A DNA stretch of 44,024 nt, taken from NCBI GenBank assembly GCA_937858705.1, contig CALLZM010000029.1, forward strand, positions 1 to 44,024, given 5' to 3'. Below the pieces are notes generated by a model. It was not told the DNA's origin and searched no databases. It saw only the letters and a program-made list of their open reading frames with translations. A program made the translations under genes and the position numbers. This document shows positions 1-8,619 of this stretch, in pieces. This DNA is from an uncultured Candidatus Saccharibacteria bacterium (lineage in GTDB: Bacteria; Patescibacteriota; Saccharimonadia; Saccharimonadales; Saccharimonadaceae). Numbering within the stretch: position 1 is the first letter of the stretch; each line of letters begins with the position of its first letter.

Positions 1-53
1 CTTAGGAGCATGTGCCGCAAGGCGTGAAGGTTCAAGTCCTTTCATCCGCACCA
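1..53 (+). tRNA. tRNA-Leu (anticodon UAG), 5' part missing
   Basis: The window opens inside the anticodon loop: bases 1-7 read CTTAGGA, giving anticodon TAG. A long class II variable arm follows, with GCC/GGC paired around a GCAA loop at 14-23. The T arm has the TTCAAGT loop at 31-37 and a 5-bp stem (26-30 with 38-42). The 3' acceptor strand is at 43-49, with discriminator A at 50 and an encoded CCA at 51-53. The long variable arm, discriminator A and overall similarity to E. coli tRNA-Leu(UAG) support leucine over serine. The acceptor 5' strand, D arm and half of the anticodon stem lie outside the window. Confidence 0.93.
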
Positions 54-63
54 AGCTAAGACG

Positions 64-88
64 GTATTGTGGCAACACAATACTTTTT
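64..88 (+). terminator. Rho-independent terminator of the tRNA-Leu
   Basis: A perfect 8-bp stem (GTATTGTG at 64-71 with CACAATAC at 76-83) closes a GCAA tetraloop and is followed by five T (84-88). It sits 10 bases after the CCA end, so it ends the tRNA transcript. Confidence 0.9.
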
Positions 89-193
89 AGTTGGCTTCGT
101 TTATCATTTATCTTAAACTTTCGCCTCTTTTGTCTTGCAAAAAGAATCCAGGCGCATTCGATGAACCTTCAAAGATATCACTAACCCGCAGAC

Positions 194-205
194 CTCATCG
201 ATGAG
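194..205. repeat. 12-bp palindrome next to a stop codon
   Basis: CTCATCGATGAG is a perfect palindrome directly after the TAG stop of the minus-strand membrane gene. There is no T run on either side, so it is not a good intrinsic terminator. It may be a weak hairpin or chance. I see no gene in 89-205. Confidence 0.3.
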
Positions 206-673
206 CTATTTCTGAGGGGAAATATCATTTGTGCCGGTAGGTGTTTCCATCTCTGGCACGAATAAACTTTTAATAATTCCGCCAGCACCAAGAGCAGCGA
301 ACAGAAGGGTGAAGAGAATATCTTGTATGTACCCCTGCCACACTTCTCCCGAAGATAGAACAACAAAGAAGAAGTTGAAGAAATCTGCGCCGAACACTGC
401 ATTCTGTTCAAATTCCGTATAAGCCGCCCACGCATCAAGCATCATTCCAGAAAGAAATGCCAGCAGAACACCCACTACGATAATGATGAGTAACGGTACA
501 GCAACGGGTTTCAAATCACGGCTCCCAGAACCTTTTTGGTACAGCCACACAGCCAACCAAGCACTTACAAATGGAACCACAGCAGCAATAACACCTATTT
601 TCCATAAAACAATCCAACCAACGATTGCGACCAGTATAGATAGCGACGCTAATGCCAAACCTTTATTGCGCAC
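206..673 (-). CDS. Small integral membrane protein, probable N-terminal frameshift
   Basis: I do not recognise the family. The product has about four hydrophobic helices (two near the N-terminus, one in the middle, one near the C-terminus) and a short polar tail. The open frame extends upstream to a TTG at 763, but that lies upstream of the likely -10 box (749-754), so it should not be transcribed. The GTG at 673 is the first usable start in this frame and has AGGGG upstream. A far better start exists in another frame: ATG at 713 with AAAGGAG six bases before it. It reaches the main frame only if the GGGG run (CCCC at 683-686 on the plus strand) were GGG. The intact protein would then begin MSSTKSIEAGTNTVRNKG. 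This may be a sequencing error, a decayed start or a slippery switch. The gene is divergent from the GH13 gene. Confidence 0.6.
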   Translation of the reverse strand: MRNKGLALASLSILVAIVGWIVLWKIGVIAAVVPFVSAWLAVWLYQKGSGSRDLKPVAVPLLIIIVVGVLLAFLSGMMLDAWAAYTEFEQNAVFGADFFNFFFVVLSSGEVWQGYIQDILFTLLFAALGAGGIIKSLFVPEMETPTGTNDISPQK

Positions 674-748
674 AGTATTCGTCCCCTGCCTCAATCGATT
701 TTGTACTTGACATAATCTGCTCCTTTGTAAAAAATAATTTATTTTTAT

Positions 749-754
749 AGTATA
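749..754 (-). promoter_or_regulatory. -10 box of the 206-673 membrane gene
   Basis: The minus strand reads TATACT here. Transcription from about 742 would give a leader of about 30 nt carrying AAAGGAG before the ATG at 713. No convincing -35 is visible. Confidence 0.5.
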
Positions 755-809
755 GAGGAGCAACGATATAAATACTAGATATAATGTAACGATTTCATAC
801 CGCTTACGC

Positions 810-815
810 TATAAT
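810..815 (+). promoter_or_regulatory. -10 box giving a leaderless GH13 mRNA
   Basis: TATAAT ends six bases before the ATG at 822, so transcription should begin at or beside the A of the start codon. There is no Shine-Dalgarno sequence. No good -35 is seen. Confidence 0.75.
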
Positions 816-821
816 GGATAC

Positions 822-2417
822 ATGTATAAAACTTGGCGTGAAATCGGTTCGCTATATCAAATTTACCCTCGGAGCTTTCAGGACACCAATGGCGATGGTG
901 TTGGTGACTTAAAGGGCATCACCGAACGGCTCGAGTATCTCTCGTGGCTTGGCGTAGAATCTATATGGATATCACCATTCTTCACTTCACCTATGACTGA
1001 TTTTGGCTATGATGTCGCCGACTATCGCTCGGTCGATCCGACTTATGGCACTCTTGAAGATTTTAAGGAGCTTTTAGCTATGGCGCATAGCAAGAGCATT
1101 AAGGTCATGATCGATCTCGTTCCCTGTCACACCTCCGATCAGCACCCATGGTTTATTGAATCGCGCGCTTCACGGGATAACCCTAGGCGAGAATATTTCG
1201 TATGGCGAGACCCCGCACCAGATGGCGGTGCACCAAACAATTGGCGCAGCCTTGCTGCCGGACAATCATGGTCATTCGACGAAACAACCGGGCAATACTA
1301 TCTTCACTCTTTTTTGCCAAGCCAGCCAGACCTCAACTGGGACAACCCAACCGTTCGCGAAGAAATGAAAAATGTCGTACGGTTTTGGTATGACCTTGGC
1401 GTTGATGGCTTGCGAGTCGATGCGATATGGGGTATTTCTAAAGATCCCGACCTTGCAGACGATCCCATTAACCCAAACTATCACTATGACCTTGAACAAT
1501 ATGGCTCATATATCCACAATAAATGTAAATACGGCCCAAATTTCGATCAATACTTGGGCGAACTCGCATCAATAAATGACGAATATGACGATCGCCAAAT
1601 AGTATTTGAATTTTACCCAGACGAACAATTAGGCGATGTTTATGGTCAGTACCAAAGAGTCATGAATATCAATCAAACGGCTTCGGCATTTTTCATGGAG
1701 TACCGCCAAAACAATTGGCATGCCGATCATACAAAATATTCCATTGCCGAATATCTCGGGAGGAAAGGCCAAGCAATTCCGTTTTTTTGCATAGGCAACC
1801 ACGACCAACCAAGAGTTGCTTCTCGGCTCGGCCCTGAACGAGCTCGAGCCCTGAGTTTTATGAATTTGCTTACGCCCGGAATAAGTGTCGTCTATTATGG
1901 TGACGAACTCGGCATGGAAAATGGCGACCTGTCAGAACGAGACATCCAAGATTCATTTAGTCCCAGTCATACCAAATTCGATAGTCGTGATCTTGAACGA
2001 ACACCTATGCAATGGGATGATAGTCAATTTGCAGGCTTTTCAACAGTAGAGCCGTGGCTACCAGTCAATGCCAATAGGTCACACGCCTCAGTAATGAACC
2101 AGTCAATGAGCGAAGATTCACCACTACTGCTCCATCGTCGCCTACTTCACCTGCGGCAAGCTGTCCCCGCCCTCAGACATGGTGATTTGCAGTGTATCGA
2201 TACAGGGAATGGATATATCGTTGCTTTTGAGCGTAGCTTAGACGGAGAGAAATATATAGTGCTCATCAATTTTGCCGATCAACCACAAACAGCCGTATTA
2301 GAGCAGGGAGTATATCGCATCGTTACCGCAACCGAGCACAATGCAGCTTCATTCGCCAGCTCACATAGTATCACCCTAGCCGGGTATGGTGGCGTAATGT
2401 TAACTAGCGAGACCTAG
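822..2417 (+). CDS. GH13 alpha-glucosidase / oligo-1,6-glucosidase-like enzyme
   Basis: This is a cytoplasmic glycoside hydrolase of family 13, 531 aa with no signal peptide. It probably releases glucose from alpha-linked oligosaccharides. It opens with the typical YQIYPRSFQDTNGDGVGDL segment. The (beta/alpha)8 barrel shows nucleophile D200 in GLRVDA, acid/base E263 in VFEFYPDE and transition-state D328 in GNHDQPR. After YYGDELGM, the RTPMQW block is characteristic of alpha-glucosidases and trehalose-6-phosphate hydrolases. A C-terminal beta domain follows. Two positions are unusual. Conserved region I reads DLVPCHTSDQH, where the family normally has Asn before His, and the residue before E263 is Phe rather than Gly. 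Substrate cannot be fixed from sequence. Its end overlaps the minus-strand HIT gene by 14 bp. Confidence 0.9.
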   Translation: MYKTWREIGSLYQIYPRSFQDTNGDGVGDLKGITERLEYLSWLGVESIWISPFFTSPMTDFGYDVADYRSVDPTYGTLEDFKELLAMAHSKSIKVMIDLVPCHTSDQHPWFIESRASRDNPRREYFVWRDPAPDGGAPNNWRSLAAGQSWSFDETTGQYYLHSFLPSQPDLNWDNPTVREEMKNVVRFWYDLGVDGLRVDAIWGISKDPDLADDPINPNYHYDLEQYGSYIHNKCKYGPNFDQYLGELASINDEYDDRQIVFEFYPDEQLGDVYGQYQRVMNINQTASAFFMEYRQNNWHADHTKYSIAEYLGRKGQAIPFFCIGNHDQPRVASRLGPERARALSFMNLLTPGISVVYYGDELGMENGDLSERDIQDSFSPSHTKFDSRDLERTPMQWDDSQFAGFSTVEPWLPVNANRSHASVMNQSMSEDSPLLLHRRLLHLRQAVPALRHGDLQCIDTGNGYIVAFERSLDGEKYIVLINFADQPQTAVLEQGVYRIVTATEHNAASFASSHSITLAGYGGVMLTSET

Positions 2418-3405
2418 CTTTTTGTCGTTCATTGATAAGTGCGATCTGGTCATCTGTTGGTCGTATAAATCTTCGTCTCTTGGTGACGCCATCTCTCATG
2501 GACATCCCTGTCAAGATTTCATAGCCAAGCGTTAGCAACGAAGCTTTAAAGCCCATCGCACTATAATCGAACGGAAAATCTTGAGTGTATCTGTCCTTCA
2601 GCTCCATCTTGTCCAATTCTCTATTGCGAACGCAGAGGTAGTCAAAATACTCTTTCATTTGATTGGGTAACAATTGCGCAAAAGGCCTCTCCTCGTCAAT
2701 CATGGTTATCGTCTCGTGGCCCACTACTTTTTGGCCATCAAAATGAGACCAGGCTTTACTATTGGTCGTGATTTTAAATTGGTCGCTTATAGCAAGCTCG
2801 GGCTCACCCACCGGGCTAGCATCAGACCCACCATAAAAGTCATCCATGACTTGAGTGTTAATCGGTGACGGCTCAGTCTCAAGATCCAAAACACCACCAT
2901 TGGTCGAATAGGTAAACTGCACCAATCGCTCCCCAAGAAGCTCAAATTTATGAGTGTGAAGATGTGGTACGGTTTTCGAAAGACTGTCTGGTGAGCGGGC
3001 GTAGCTAAGAAGCCGCCCTCCTCCACTGGCTACTTCGGCCTGTTTACTCGCTATCACACCTATCAGCCTATGGAGATCATACTTATCGAGACTCCACATC
3101 GACTCTGTGTGCTCTCTGGGTAGCATCATGTGATGTCGAGCCACCCTATAGCCAGCAAAATGACCATATGGAGGCAATGCAGCTAGTTCCGCCCCATAGC
3201 CCCTAGCCGGCCAGGCTTTCCGCTTTTCCGCTTCTCTAGGGCAAAAGATACAATCTGAACTAGGACTCGCCTGCGCCGCTTTTTTGGCATATTCTCCTGC
3301 GTTAGGGTCTCGTGGAATTCGGAAGGGACCCGATCTGACTACCGATCCCGCTGGATTGATATAAACACCAGGAGCAATAACATTCTCATTAGATATTTCA
3401 GGCAT
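2404..3405 (-). CDS. HIT-superfamily protein, GalT-like long form
   Basis: This 333-aa protein carries a zinc-binding pair C52-x2-C55 and the histidine triad H148-L-H150-T-H152 in VPHLHTHKF. These are the hallmarks of nucleotide hydrolases and transferases of the HIT/GalT superfamily, which act on nucleoside-phosphate linkages through a covalent His intermediate. The C-terminal half (from about residue 165) is not one I can assign. It includes an Arg/Lys-rich tail. A nucleotidyltransferase (GalT or Ap4A phosphorylase-like) is possible, but a simple hydrolase is equally open. It has its own leaderless promoter and is separated from the rsmD operon by a terminator. Its end overlaps the GH13 gene tail-to-tail. 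Confidence 0.8.
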   Translation of the reverse strand: MPEISNENVIAPGVYINPAGSVVRSGPFRIPRDPNAGEYAKKAAQASPSSDCIFCPREAEKRKAWPARGYGAELAALPPYGHFAGYRVARHHMMLPREHTESMWSLDKYDLHRLIGVIASKQAEVASGGGRLLSYARSPDSLSKTVPHLHTHKFELLGERLVQFTYSTNGGVLDLETEPSPINTQVMDDFYGGSDASPVGEPELAISDQFKITTNSKAWSHFDGQKVVGHETITMIDEERPFAQLLPNQMKEYFDYLCVRNRELDKMELKDRYTQDFPFDYSAMGFKASLLTLGYEILTGMSMRDGVTKRRRFIRPTDDQIALINERQKARSR

Positions 3406-3412
3406 ACCTTTG

Positions 3413-3418
3413 ATTATA
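3413..3418 (-). promoter_or_regulatory. Extended -10 box of the HIT gene (leaderless)
   Basis: The minus strand reads TGATATAAT, that is TG one base before TATAAT. The -10 ends seven bases before the ATG at 3405. The intervening CAAAGGT resembles a ribosome-binding site but would lie upstream of the transcript start. Confidence 0.7.
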
Positions 3419-3430
3419 TCATACTTTGGT

Positions 3431-3455
3431 AAAAAATAAAAGACCCACTGGTCTT
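3431..3455 (-). terminator. Terminator of the tyrS-rsmD gene run
   Basis: On the minus strand AAGACC and GGTCTT pair around AGTG (3440-3445 with 3450-3455), followed by a T-rich tract (3431-3440). The rsmD stop codon (3454-3456) lies within the stem. Confidence 0.85.
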
Positions 3456-4002
3456 ATGAAACTACTCGGCGGAAGTAGGTGAGGTGCGCATTTCCGTAAC
3501 TACGATTGTCCACCACAACAATTTCGTCTTGAATCGGTACCCCACCTATTCCTGTATATGATAGTATCATAAGCCCGTTAGGTTTGAGAAGACTGAATAA
3601 TCGACTAACTGTGGATAACTGTTGATTATGGTACGGCGGGTCGGCGAAAATGATATCGTATTGTCGGGTATCATCTGTTGTGTCGAGCCACTTCGACACT
3701 GGAGCTTTGATGAGATGCGCCGATTCGGTCACACCAAGCAGCTTGCAATTATCTTCTATTACTTTAGCAGCCACGCGGTCTTTTTCGAGCATCGTCACAC
3801 TTTTTGCCCCGCGGCTCAACGCCTCCAGCCCAACTGCTCCGCTCCCCGCAAAGGCATCAAGCACTTCTGCTCCTTGAATCTCGCCGCCAATAGTGTTGAA
3901 TAGCGCATTGCGAATCCTCTCGCCCATCGGGTGTGTTCGACTAGTGTTCGGCGCATCTATGAGCCGTCCGCCAAATTGCCCTGCGATGATGCGTATTTTC
4001 AT
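3454..4002 (-). CDS. rsmD: 16S rRNA (guanine-966-N2)-methyltransferase RsmD
   Basis: SAM-dependent N2-methylation of a guanine in the 30S head. From the ATG at 4002 the product is 182 aa, the usual RsmD length. It begins MKIRIIAGQFGGRLIDAP like family members. It shows the SAM-binding motif VLDAFAGSGAVGLEALSRGA and the N6/N2-methyltransferase catalytic motif DPPY. The open frame extends 38 codons further upstream but that part is not family-like. The chosen start has GGAG eight bases upstream and overlaps the stop of the preceding gene as ATGA, indicating translational coupling. A terminator follows directly. Confidence 0.9.
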   Translation of the reverse strand: MKIRIIAGQFGGRLIDAPNTSRTHPMGERIRNALFNTIGGEIQGAEVLDAFAGSGAVGLEALSRGAKSVTMLEKDRVAAKVIEDNCKLLGVTESAHLIKAPVSKWLDTTDDTRQYDIIFADPPYHNQQLSTVSRLFSLLKPNGLMILSYTGIGGVPIQDEIVVVDNRSYGNAHLTYFRRVVS

Positions 4003-4805
4003 GCCTGCGACTCCTTGTAGGCCAATATCCAAGCAGCTGTAACAAGCCAGATAATAATCGGCAGTAGCTCTCGCCTCGTTTGAAGGGCAAGCTTTGTCGT
4101 CCAACCTTTGCGCCAAAATTCATGGTACATATCGAGATCAAATACATACTGCGCTGATTCAAGAAAGGTCGCCTCAAGCCCTTCGGCAGCTACTGCGGCA
4201 ATTTCTTCTTCACTCGGTACAGTATCGACAAACCGATGCGTCGTAATACTGCTCGCCACTCCCGCTTCAAACAAAAGATGCGTGGAAAATACACCCTTCG
4301 CACCCCAATATTGCCAGTTTTTACTGAGTGAGTCGCGAATTGACGAACCTTTGATGAAACTCTTCTCAAGGCGCGACGATCGTTCAGACTGTGGCTTACC
4401 CCATAATTCTTCTATTTTGTCGCCAAGTGGATAGTGGTGAGCCGGAGTCAAGCCGTCGACTATCGCATGGGCTAGCCACGCTGCCTCGAATGCAGCTCTT
4501 TCACTATTTGGCTCCCGTAGTGCAGCGACAAGATTGCGATAGTGCTCTGTAATCATGTTTATGAGCACTCGATCGCCTGGGTCGTTTGGATCGATAAAAT
4601 GCCACGGCTCGTCTACTCCGGGGCTTTTGCGTTTTATGCCGTCCGGGCCGTTCTTTCCTTCAAAATGTAGGATCTGTCGAGCCGACGGGAAACCGGCAGC
4701 ATCGCCTACGCACTTAGTCAGGTTGCGCCGCGCCAAAGAATCGATGCGCTGATGCACACCTATCAATTGCCCAGAGTGATTTCGTAAAGTAGTACCAGAA
4801 TACAT
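3999..4805 (-). CDS. Zn-dependent phospholipase C / S1-P1 nuclease-like protein with C-terminal helix
   Basis: I assign this by motif, not by strong identity. The N-terminal region has the layout of the zinc-dependent phospholipase C/P1 nuclease fold: GVHQRIDSLARR (H18), ILHFEGKNGPDG (H47, D55), EPWHFIDP (H69) and WLAHAIVDGLTPAHHYP (H113, D117, H123/H124). These His and Asp residues could form a three-zinc site. There is no N-terminal signal peptide. A hydrophobic helix at about 247-265 sits at the very C-terminus, as in tail-anchored proteins. It lies four bases after recG, with no visible ribosome-binding site, and overlaps rsmD by ATGA. A metal-dependent hydrolase is likely but its substrate (lipid or nucleic acid) is unknown. 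Confidence 0.6.
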   Translation of the reverse strand: MYSGTTLRNHSGQLIGVHQRIDSLARRNLTKCVGDAAGFPSARQILHFEGKNGPDGIKRKSPGVDEPWHFIDPNDPGDRVLINMITEHYRNLVAALREPNSERAAFEAAWLAHAIVDGLTPAHHYPLGDKIEELWGKPQSERSSRLEKSFIKGSSIRDSLSKNWQYWGAKGVFSTHLLFEAGVASSITTHRFVDTVPSEEEIAAVAAEGLEATFLESAQYVFDLDMYHEFWRKGWTTKLALQTRRELLPIIIWLVTAAWILAYKESQA

Positions 4806-4809
4806 AGTT

Positions 4810-6840
4810 TTAGTTTAGCGTCGTTAGGCGCTGATAGCGGGAAACCGCAGCGGCCAGTTGTTTATATTGTAGCAAATCTTCACCAGAAATCATAAATTGT
4901 TCAACCGCTCGCTGCACTGTGGCTATCATGTTGGTGTCTGCGAGGCTGGCAATTTTCAAGTTTAATTCACCATGTTGTGCCCTGCCATAGATTTCACCCG
5001 GGCCCCTCAGCTGCAGATCTACTTCAGCCAGATAAAATCCATCGTTCGACTTTTCTATTTCCAGCAACCTTTTTGATGGCTTCTGGCTATCACTGGTCAC
5101 CAGTAGACAATAACTTTGCGTACTGCTCCGTCCCACCCTCCCTCTCAGCTGGTGCAATTGCGCCAAACCAAATTGATCGGCATTTTCTATAAGCATAATG
5201 GTAGCATTTGGGACATCAACACCCACTTCTACTACTGTAGTGCTGAGTAATATATCGAATTTTCCCGCTTTGAAGTCTATCATCATTTGATCTTTTTCAT
5301 CAGCCTTCATCTGACCATGCAATACTCCCATGGCATATCCGCCTAAACAAGAGTTTTTAAGCCGCTTCAGCTCAGTCTCAATGGATTTTTTATCGCTCGC
5401 ATTGCTATCATTGATGAGCGGCGCAATGACATACGCCTGGTGCCCGATATCAAGCTGCTGTTTTATCTGGTTGTAGGCTTTGGCTCTCGATACTGGATTG
5501 ACGATGTTCGTGATGATTGGTAATCGATTTTTGGGCCGATCTTTCAATACGCTCACGGCTAATTCGCCAAATACCGTTAATTGGAGGCTTCTCGGTATCG
5601 GCGTTGCTGTCATGGTCAAAATATGGGGCATACGGTGTGCCTTATCGACCATTTTTTGCCGCTCAGCCACACCAAAACGATGCTGTTCATCGATGACTGA
5701 TAGCCCTAGCGACTTAAATATTACCTTATCTTGAAAAAGTGCATGAGTTCCGACTACTACCGATACCTCACCGTTTTGAATGTTGTCGTAGAGAAGTTGC
5801 CGCGCTTTACCTTTTACCGCCCCGACAAGCAATCCTACACTAATATTGAACGGTGCAAGCAGTGACTCAAGCGTTGCCGCATGTTGCCGAGCAAGGATTT
5901 CCGTTGGCGCCATAATCGCCGTCTGGTATCCGTTGAGGGCCGTGGTGAGAGCTGCTAGCCCTGCTACAACCGTCTTACCACTACCGACATCGCCCTGAAG
6001 CATACGGTTCATCGGGGCACTACTCTCAAGATCCTGAATAATTTCCCAGGTTGCCAATCGTTGACTATCGGTGAGCGTGAAAGGAAGTTTTTCAATAAAC
6101 TGCTTCGTCGCAGCTAAGTCAAATTTCATCGGAACACCCTCAAGCCGCCTGTTCGCATCTTGATTAAGCCGACTAGCCAGCATGAGCTGAAATAACTCTT
6201 CAAAGGCCAGCCGTCGTTTAGCCGTTTGGATATCACTGATAGTTTGCGGGTAATGGAGTCTAAGAAGAGCCGTCGCCCTATCGAGCAACTCTTCTTGGTC
6301 GATAAGAGCCTGCGGTAAAGTTTCTGGAAGCACCGAAATGAGAGACTTCATTTCAACTATCAGCGTTCGCACCAGCTGACTTTTCAGCCCTTTAATCGCC
6401 CGATATATCGGCAGAATTCTATCAGTCTGCACGGGCATGTCAGATACCTTTTCAGCACTCGGGTTGGCCAGTTGGTACCGATTGTAGCGAAACTCAAAAT
6501 TTCCTGAAAAATAGAACTCATCACCAGATTTGAGTTGAGTTACTCGATATGGCTGATTAAACCATACAGCCTGAAGACCCCCAGACGAATCGACAAGGCT
6601 TGCGGTCGTAATAGTCATGCCCCTCTTGACTCGCTTCACCTCTACAGTATCTACTTTTGCTTTAATAGTCCTCTTGCCGGGTGTTATGTCTGCAATCGAG
6701 ACCACTTCGGAATAATCCTCATAACGGCGGGGATAAAAATCAATCAAATCACCAACTGTCTCTAGCCCAGCTTGGCGCAATTGCGAAGCCGTCTTCGGAC
6801 CTACGCCCTTAATCGACTCGAGAGAGGTAGCCAGATTCAT
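4810..6840 (-). CDS. recG: ATP-dependent DNA helicase RecG
   Basis: Branched-DNA translocase that remodels stalled forks and Holliday junctions. The 676-aa product is full length. The N-terminal region has a helix-hairpin-helix-like SIKGVGPKTASQLRQAG and an OB-fold wedge domain. Walker A is GDVGSGKT and Walker B is VIDEQHRFG. Motif III is TMTATPIPRSL, and the C-terminal helicase domain has VVEVGVDVPNA and QLRGRVGRS. The start ATG follows the pgm stop codon directly (TAGATG), so it is translated by coupling. No strong Shine-Dalgarno is seen. Confidence 0.96.
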   Translation of the reverse strand: MNLATSLESIKGVGPKTASQLRQAGLETVGDLIDFYPRRYEDYSEVVSIADITPGKRTIKAKVDTVEVKRVKRGMTITTASLVDSSGGLQAVWFNQPYRVTQLKSGDEFYFSGNFEFRYNRYQLANPSAEKVSDMPVQTDRILPIYRAIKGLKSQLVRTLIVEMKSLISVLPETLPQALIDQEELLDRATALLRLHYPQTISDIQTAKRRLAFEELFQLMLASRLNQDANRRLEGVPMKFDLAATKQFIEKLPFTLTDSQRLATWEIIQDLESSAPMNRMLQGDVGSGKTVVAGLAALTTALNGYQTAIMAPTEILARQHAATLESLLAPFNISVGLLVGAVKGKARQLLYDNIQNGEVSVVVGTHALFQDKVIFKSLGLSVIDEQHRFGVAERQKMVDKAHRMPHILTMTATPIPRSLQLTVFGELAVSVLKDRPKNRLPIITNIVNPVSRAKAYNQIKQQLDIGHQAYVIAPLINDSNASDKKSIETELKRLKNSCLGGYAMGVLHGQMKADEKDQMMIDFKAGKFDILLSTTVVEVGVDVPNATIMLIENADQFGLAQLHQLRGRVGRSSTQSYCLLVTSDSQKPSKRLLEIEKSNDGFYLAEVDLQLRGPGEIYGRAQHGELNLKIASLADTNMIATVQRAVEQFMISGEDLLQYKQLAAAVSRYQRLTTLN

Positions 6841-8610
6841 CTACTCTACTCGGCGAAGCGCTTCTTTGGATAGATCAGTGAATAGCTGTGCTAAATAATC
6901 TTTCACAGCTACGGTATCTTTTTCTGGGTCATCCGTTGGCTGATACCACTGCATGTAAAACTTCAGTTTTGGTTCAGTGCCGCTTGGGCGAATAGTAATG
7001 CGGCGGCGGTCATCACCAAGTTCAAACACCAATACATTACCTTTCACACAATCAATGTCTCGAGTTGATCCATCGCTCGCTGTACGAGTAAGTACCTGGT
7101 AATCCAAAACTGCGGTAACGGGTTCTCCGCCGATCATCTTCGGTGGTTCATTTCTAAAAGATGTCATGATGGCTTGCATCGTCGAAAATCCATCAGCTCC
7201 TTCGTAGTAGGTACTCTCGAGTGTCTCGATATATAGCCCCAGTTCACGATACAATTCATTTAATCGATCAACCAGTGTTTTACCTTCCATTTTCAATTCT
7301 GCGGCATATTCTGCTACTGGCAAAGCGCCCGTCGCACCATCTTTATCTCTGGCATACATACCTTTCAACATACCGAAGCTTTCCTCGCAGCCCATCACAA
7401 ACACCTCGTCGGTTGACTCTTTATTGCGCACTACTTCACCGATATACTTAAAGCCGATAAGTAAGTTGCCGTACAATTGAACGCCGTATTTAGCCGCCAA
7501 AGCCCGTAGCATATCTGTAGTGACGATCGTTTTAACCAAATAGTGACGGTCTGTTAATGTGCCCTTTTCGAGAAGTTTTGATAACGCATAGTCCGCCGCA
7601 AGCACTGCCGACTGGTTTCCGCTGAGATACACTGGATTGCCGTGCTGGTTGACCATAATACCAATTCGGTCAGCATCTGGGTCATTAGTGATAGCAATAT
7701 CTGCACCTGTCTCGAGCATTTTGTCGACCACCATTTTGTTGGCAGGAATTTCTTCTGGATTTGGCTTACCTGTAGGGATAGTCGGAAAGTTGCCATCAGG
7801 CACCATTTGCTCCTCGACGATCTCGATGTCAGCAAATCCAGCCTGGCGCAGCGCTGGCAGTGTATTCGTCTGGCCAGTACCATGGAGTGGTGAAAAAGCG
7901 ATTTTTACACCCCTGGCATCACCCTCACACTGATCGACAACTGCACCCAGATACGCTTCATCTACTTCCTGGCCGATAATTGTTATCGAGCCGTCGGTTA
8001 CCGAACCTTCAAAGCTATCCGTCGCGAAGATTTCCGCTTGGTTTGCGGCAGCGTCTAGCACTCCCTTGTCATGAGGTGGCACTATTTGAGCGCCGTCACT
8101 CCAATACGCCTTAAAGCCGTTGTCTGCTGGTGGATTGTGGCTAGCACTGATGACAATACCGACCGCACACCCCAGATGACGAACCGCAAAACTGAGTTCT
8201 GGCGTAGAACGAAATCCATCAAAAATATAGGTCTTAAATCCGTTGGCAGCACAAACTCTCGCAGCATATTGGCTGAGTTCTGGCGAGCTAAGCCGTGTAT
8301 CACACGCGATGACCACACCTTTTATCGGTGCATGCTCATCGAATGATTTGGCATACAGACACAGTGCTTGTGCAGATTCCCCGATTGTTACTCGATTGAT
8401 ACGATTTGAGCCAACACCTGTCGTACCCCTCCGACCACCTGTACCAAATTCAATCACCTTAAAAAAAGCATCTTCAAGCTCTTGCCATGCACCATTCGAA
8501 ATAAACTGCTCTAGTTCCGTGCGATATTCGGCATACTTTGGTTCTACCAGCCATTTTCTTACATTTTCAGCCGCGCTCGACGACAGGTTTTGCATAATCA
8601 GTTCTTCCAT
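6841..8610 (-). CDS. Phosphoglucomutase/phosphomannomutase (alpha-PGM family)
   Basis: Interconverts hexose 1- and 6-phosphates through a phosphoserine. The 589-aa protein has the phosphoserine loop GIVISASHNPPADNGFKAYW (S157), the Mg2+-binding loop NDPDADRIG, the sugar-binding GCEES and the phosphate-binding RPSGTEPKLKFY near the C-terminus. Its length fits PgcA-type bacterial enzymes rather than short ManB types. AAAGGAGG lies just before the ATG, overlapping the tyrS stop region. With the GH13 glucosidase and the GalU-like enzyme it could supply glucose-1-phosphate for UDP-glucose. Confidence 0.93.
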   Translation of the reverse strand: MEELIMQNLSSSAAENVRKWLVEPKYAEYRTELEQFISNGAWQELEDAFFKVIEFGTGGRRGTTGVGSNRINRVTIGESAQALCLYAKSFDEHAPIKGVVIACDTRLSSPELSQYAARVCAANGFKTYIFDGFRSTPELSFAVRHLGCAVGIVISASHNPPADNGFKAYWSDGAQIVPPHDKGVLDAAANQAEIFATDSFEGSVTDGSITIIGQEVDEAYLGAVVDQCEGDARGVKIAFSPLHGTGQTNTLPALRQAGFADIEIVEEQMVPDGNFPTIPTGKPNPEEIPANKMVVDKMLETGADIAITNDPDADRIGIMVNQHGNPVYLSGNQSAVLAADYALSKLLEKGTLTDRHYLVKTIVTTDMLRALAAKYGVQLYGNLLIGFKYIGEVVRNKESTDEVFVMGCEESFGMLKGMYARDKDGATGALPVAEYAAELKMEGKTLVDRLNELYRELGLYIETLESTYYEGADGFSTMQAIMTSFRNEPPKMIGGEPVTAVLDYQVLTRTASDGSTRDIDCVKGNVLVFELGDDRRRITIRPSGTEPKLKFYMQWYQPTDDPEKDTVAVKDYLAQLFTDLSKEALRRVE

Positions 8611-8619
8611 ACCCCTCCT

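Noticed and set aside
3622-3903. 93-aa plus-strand open frame opposite rsmD
   Set aside because: Antisense shadow. The composition does not look like a real protein.
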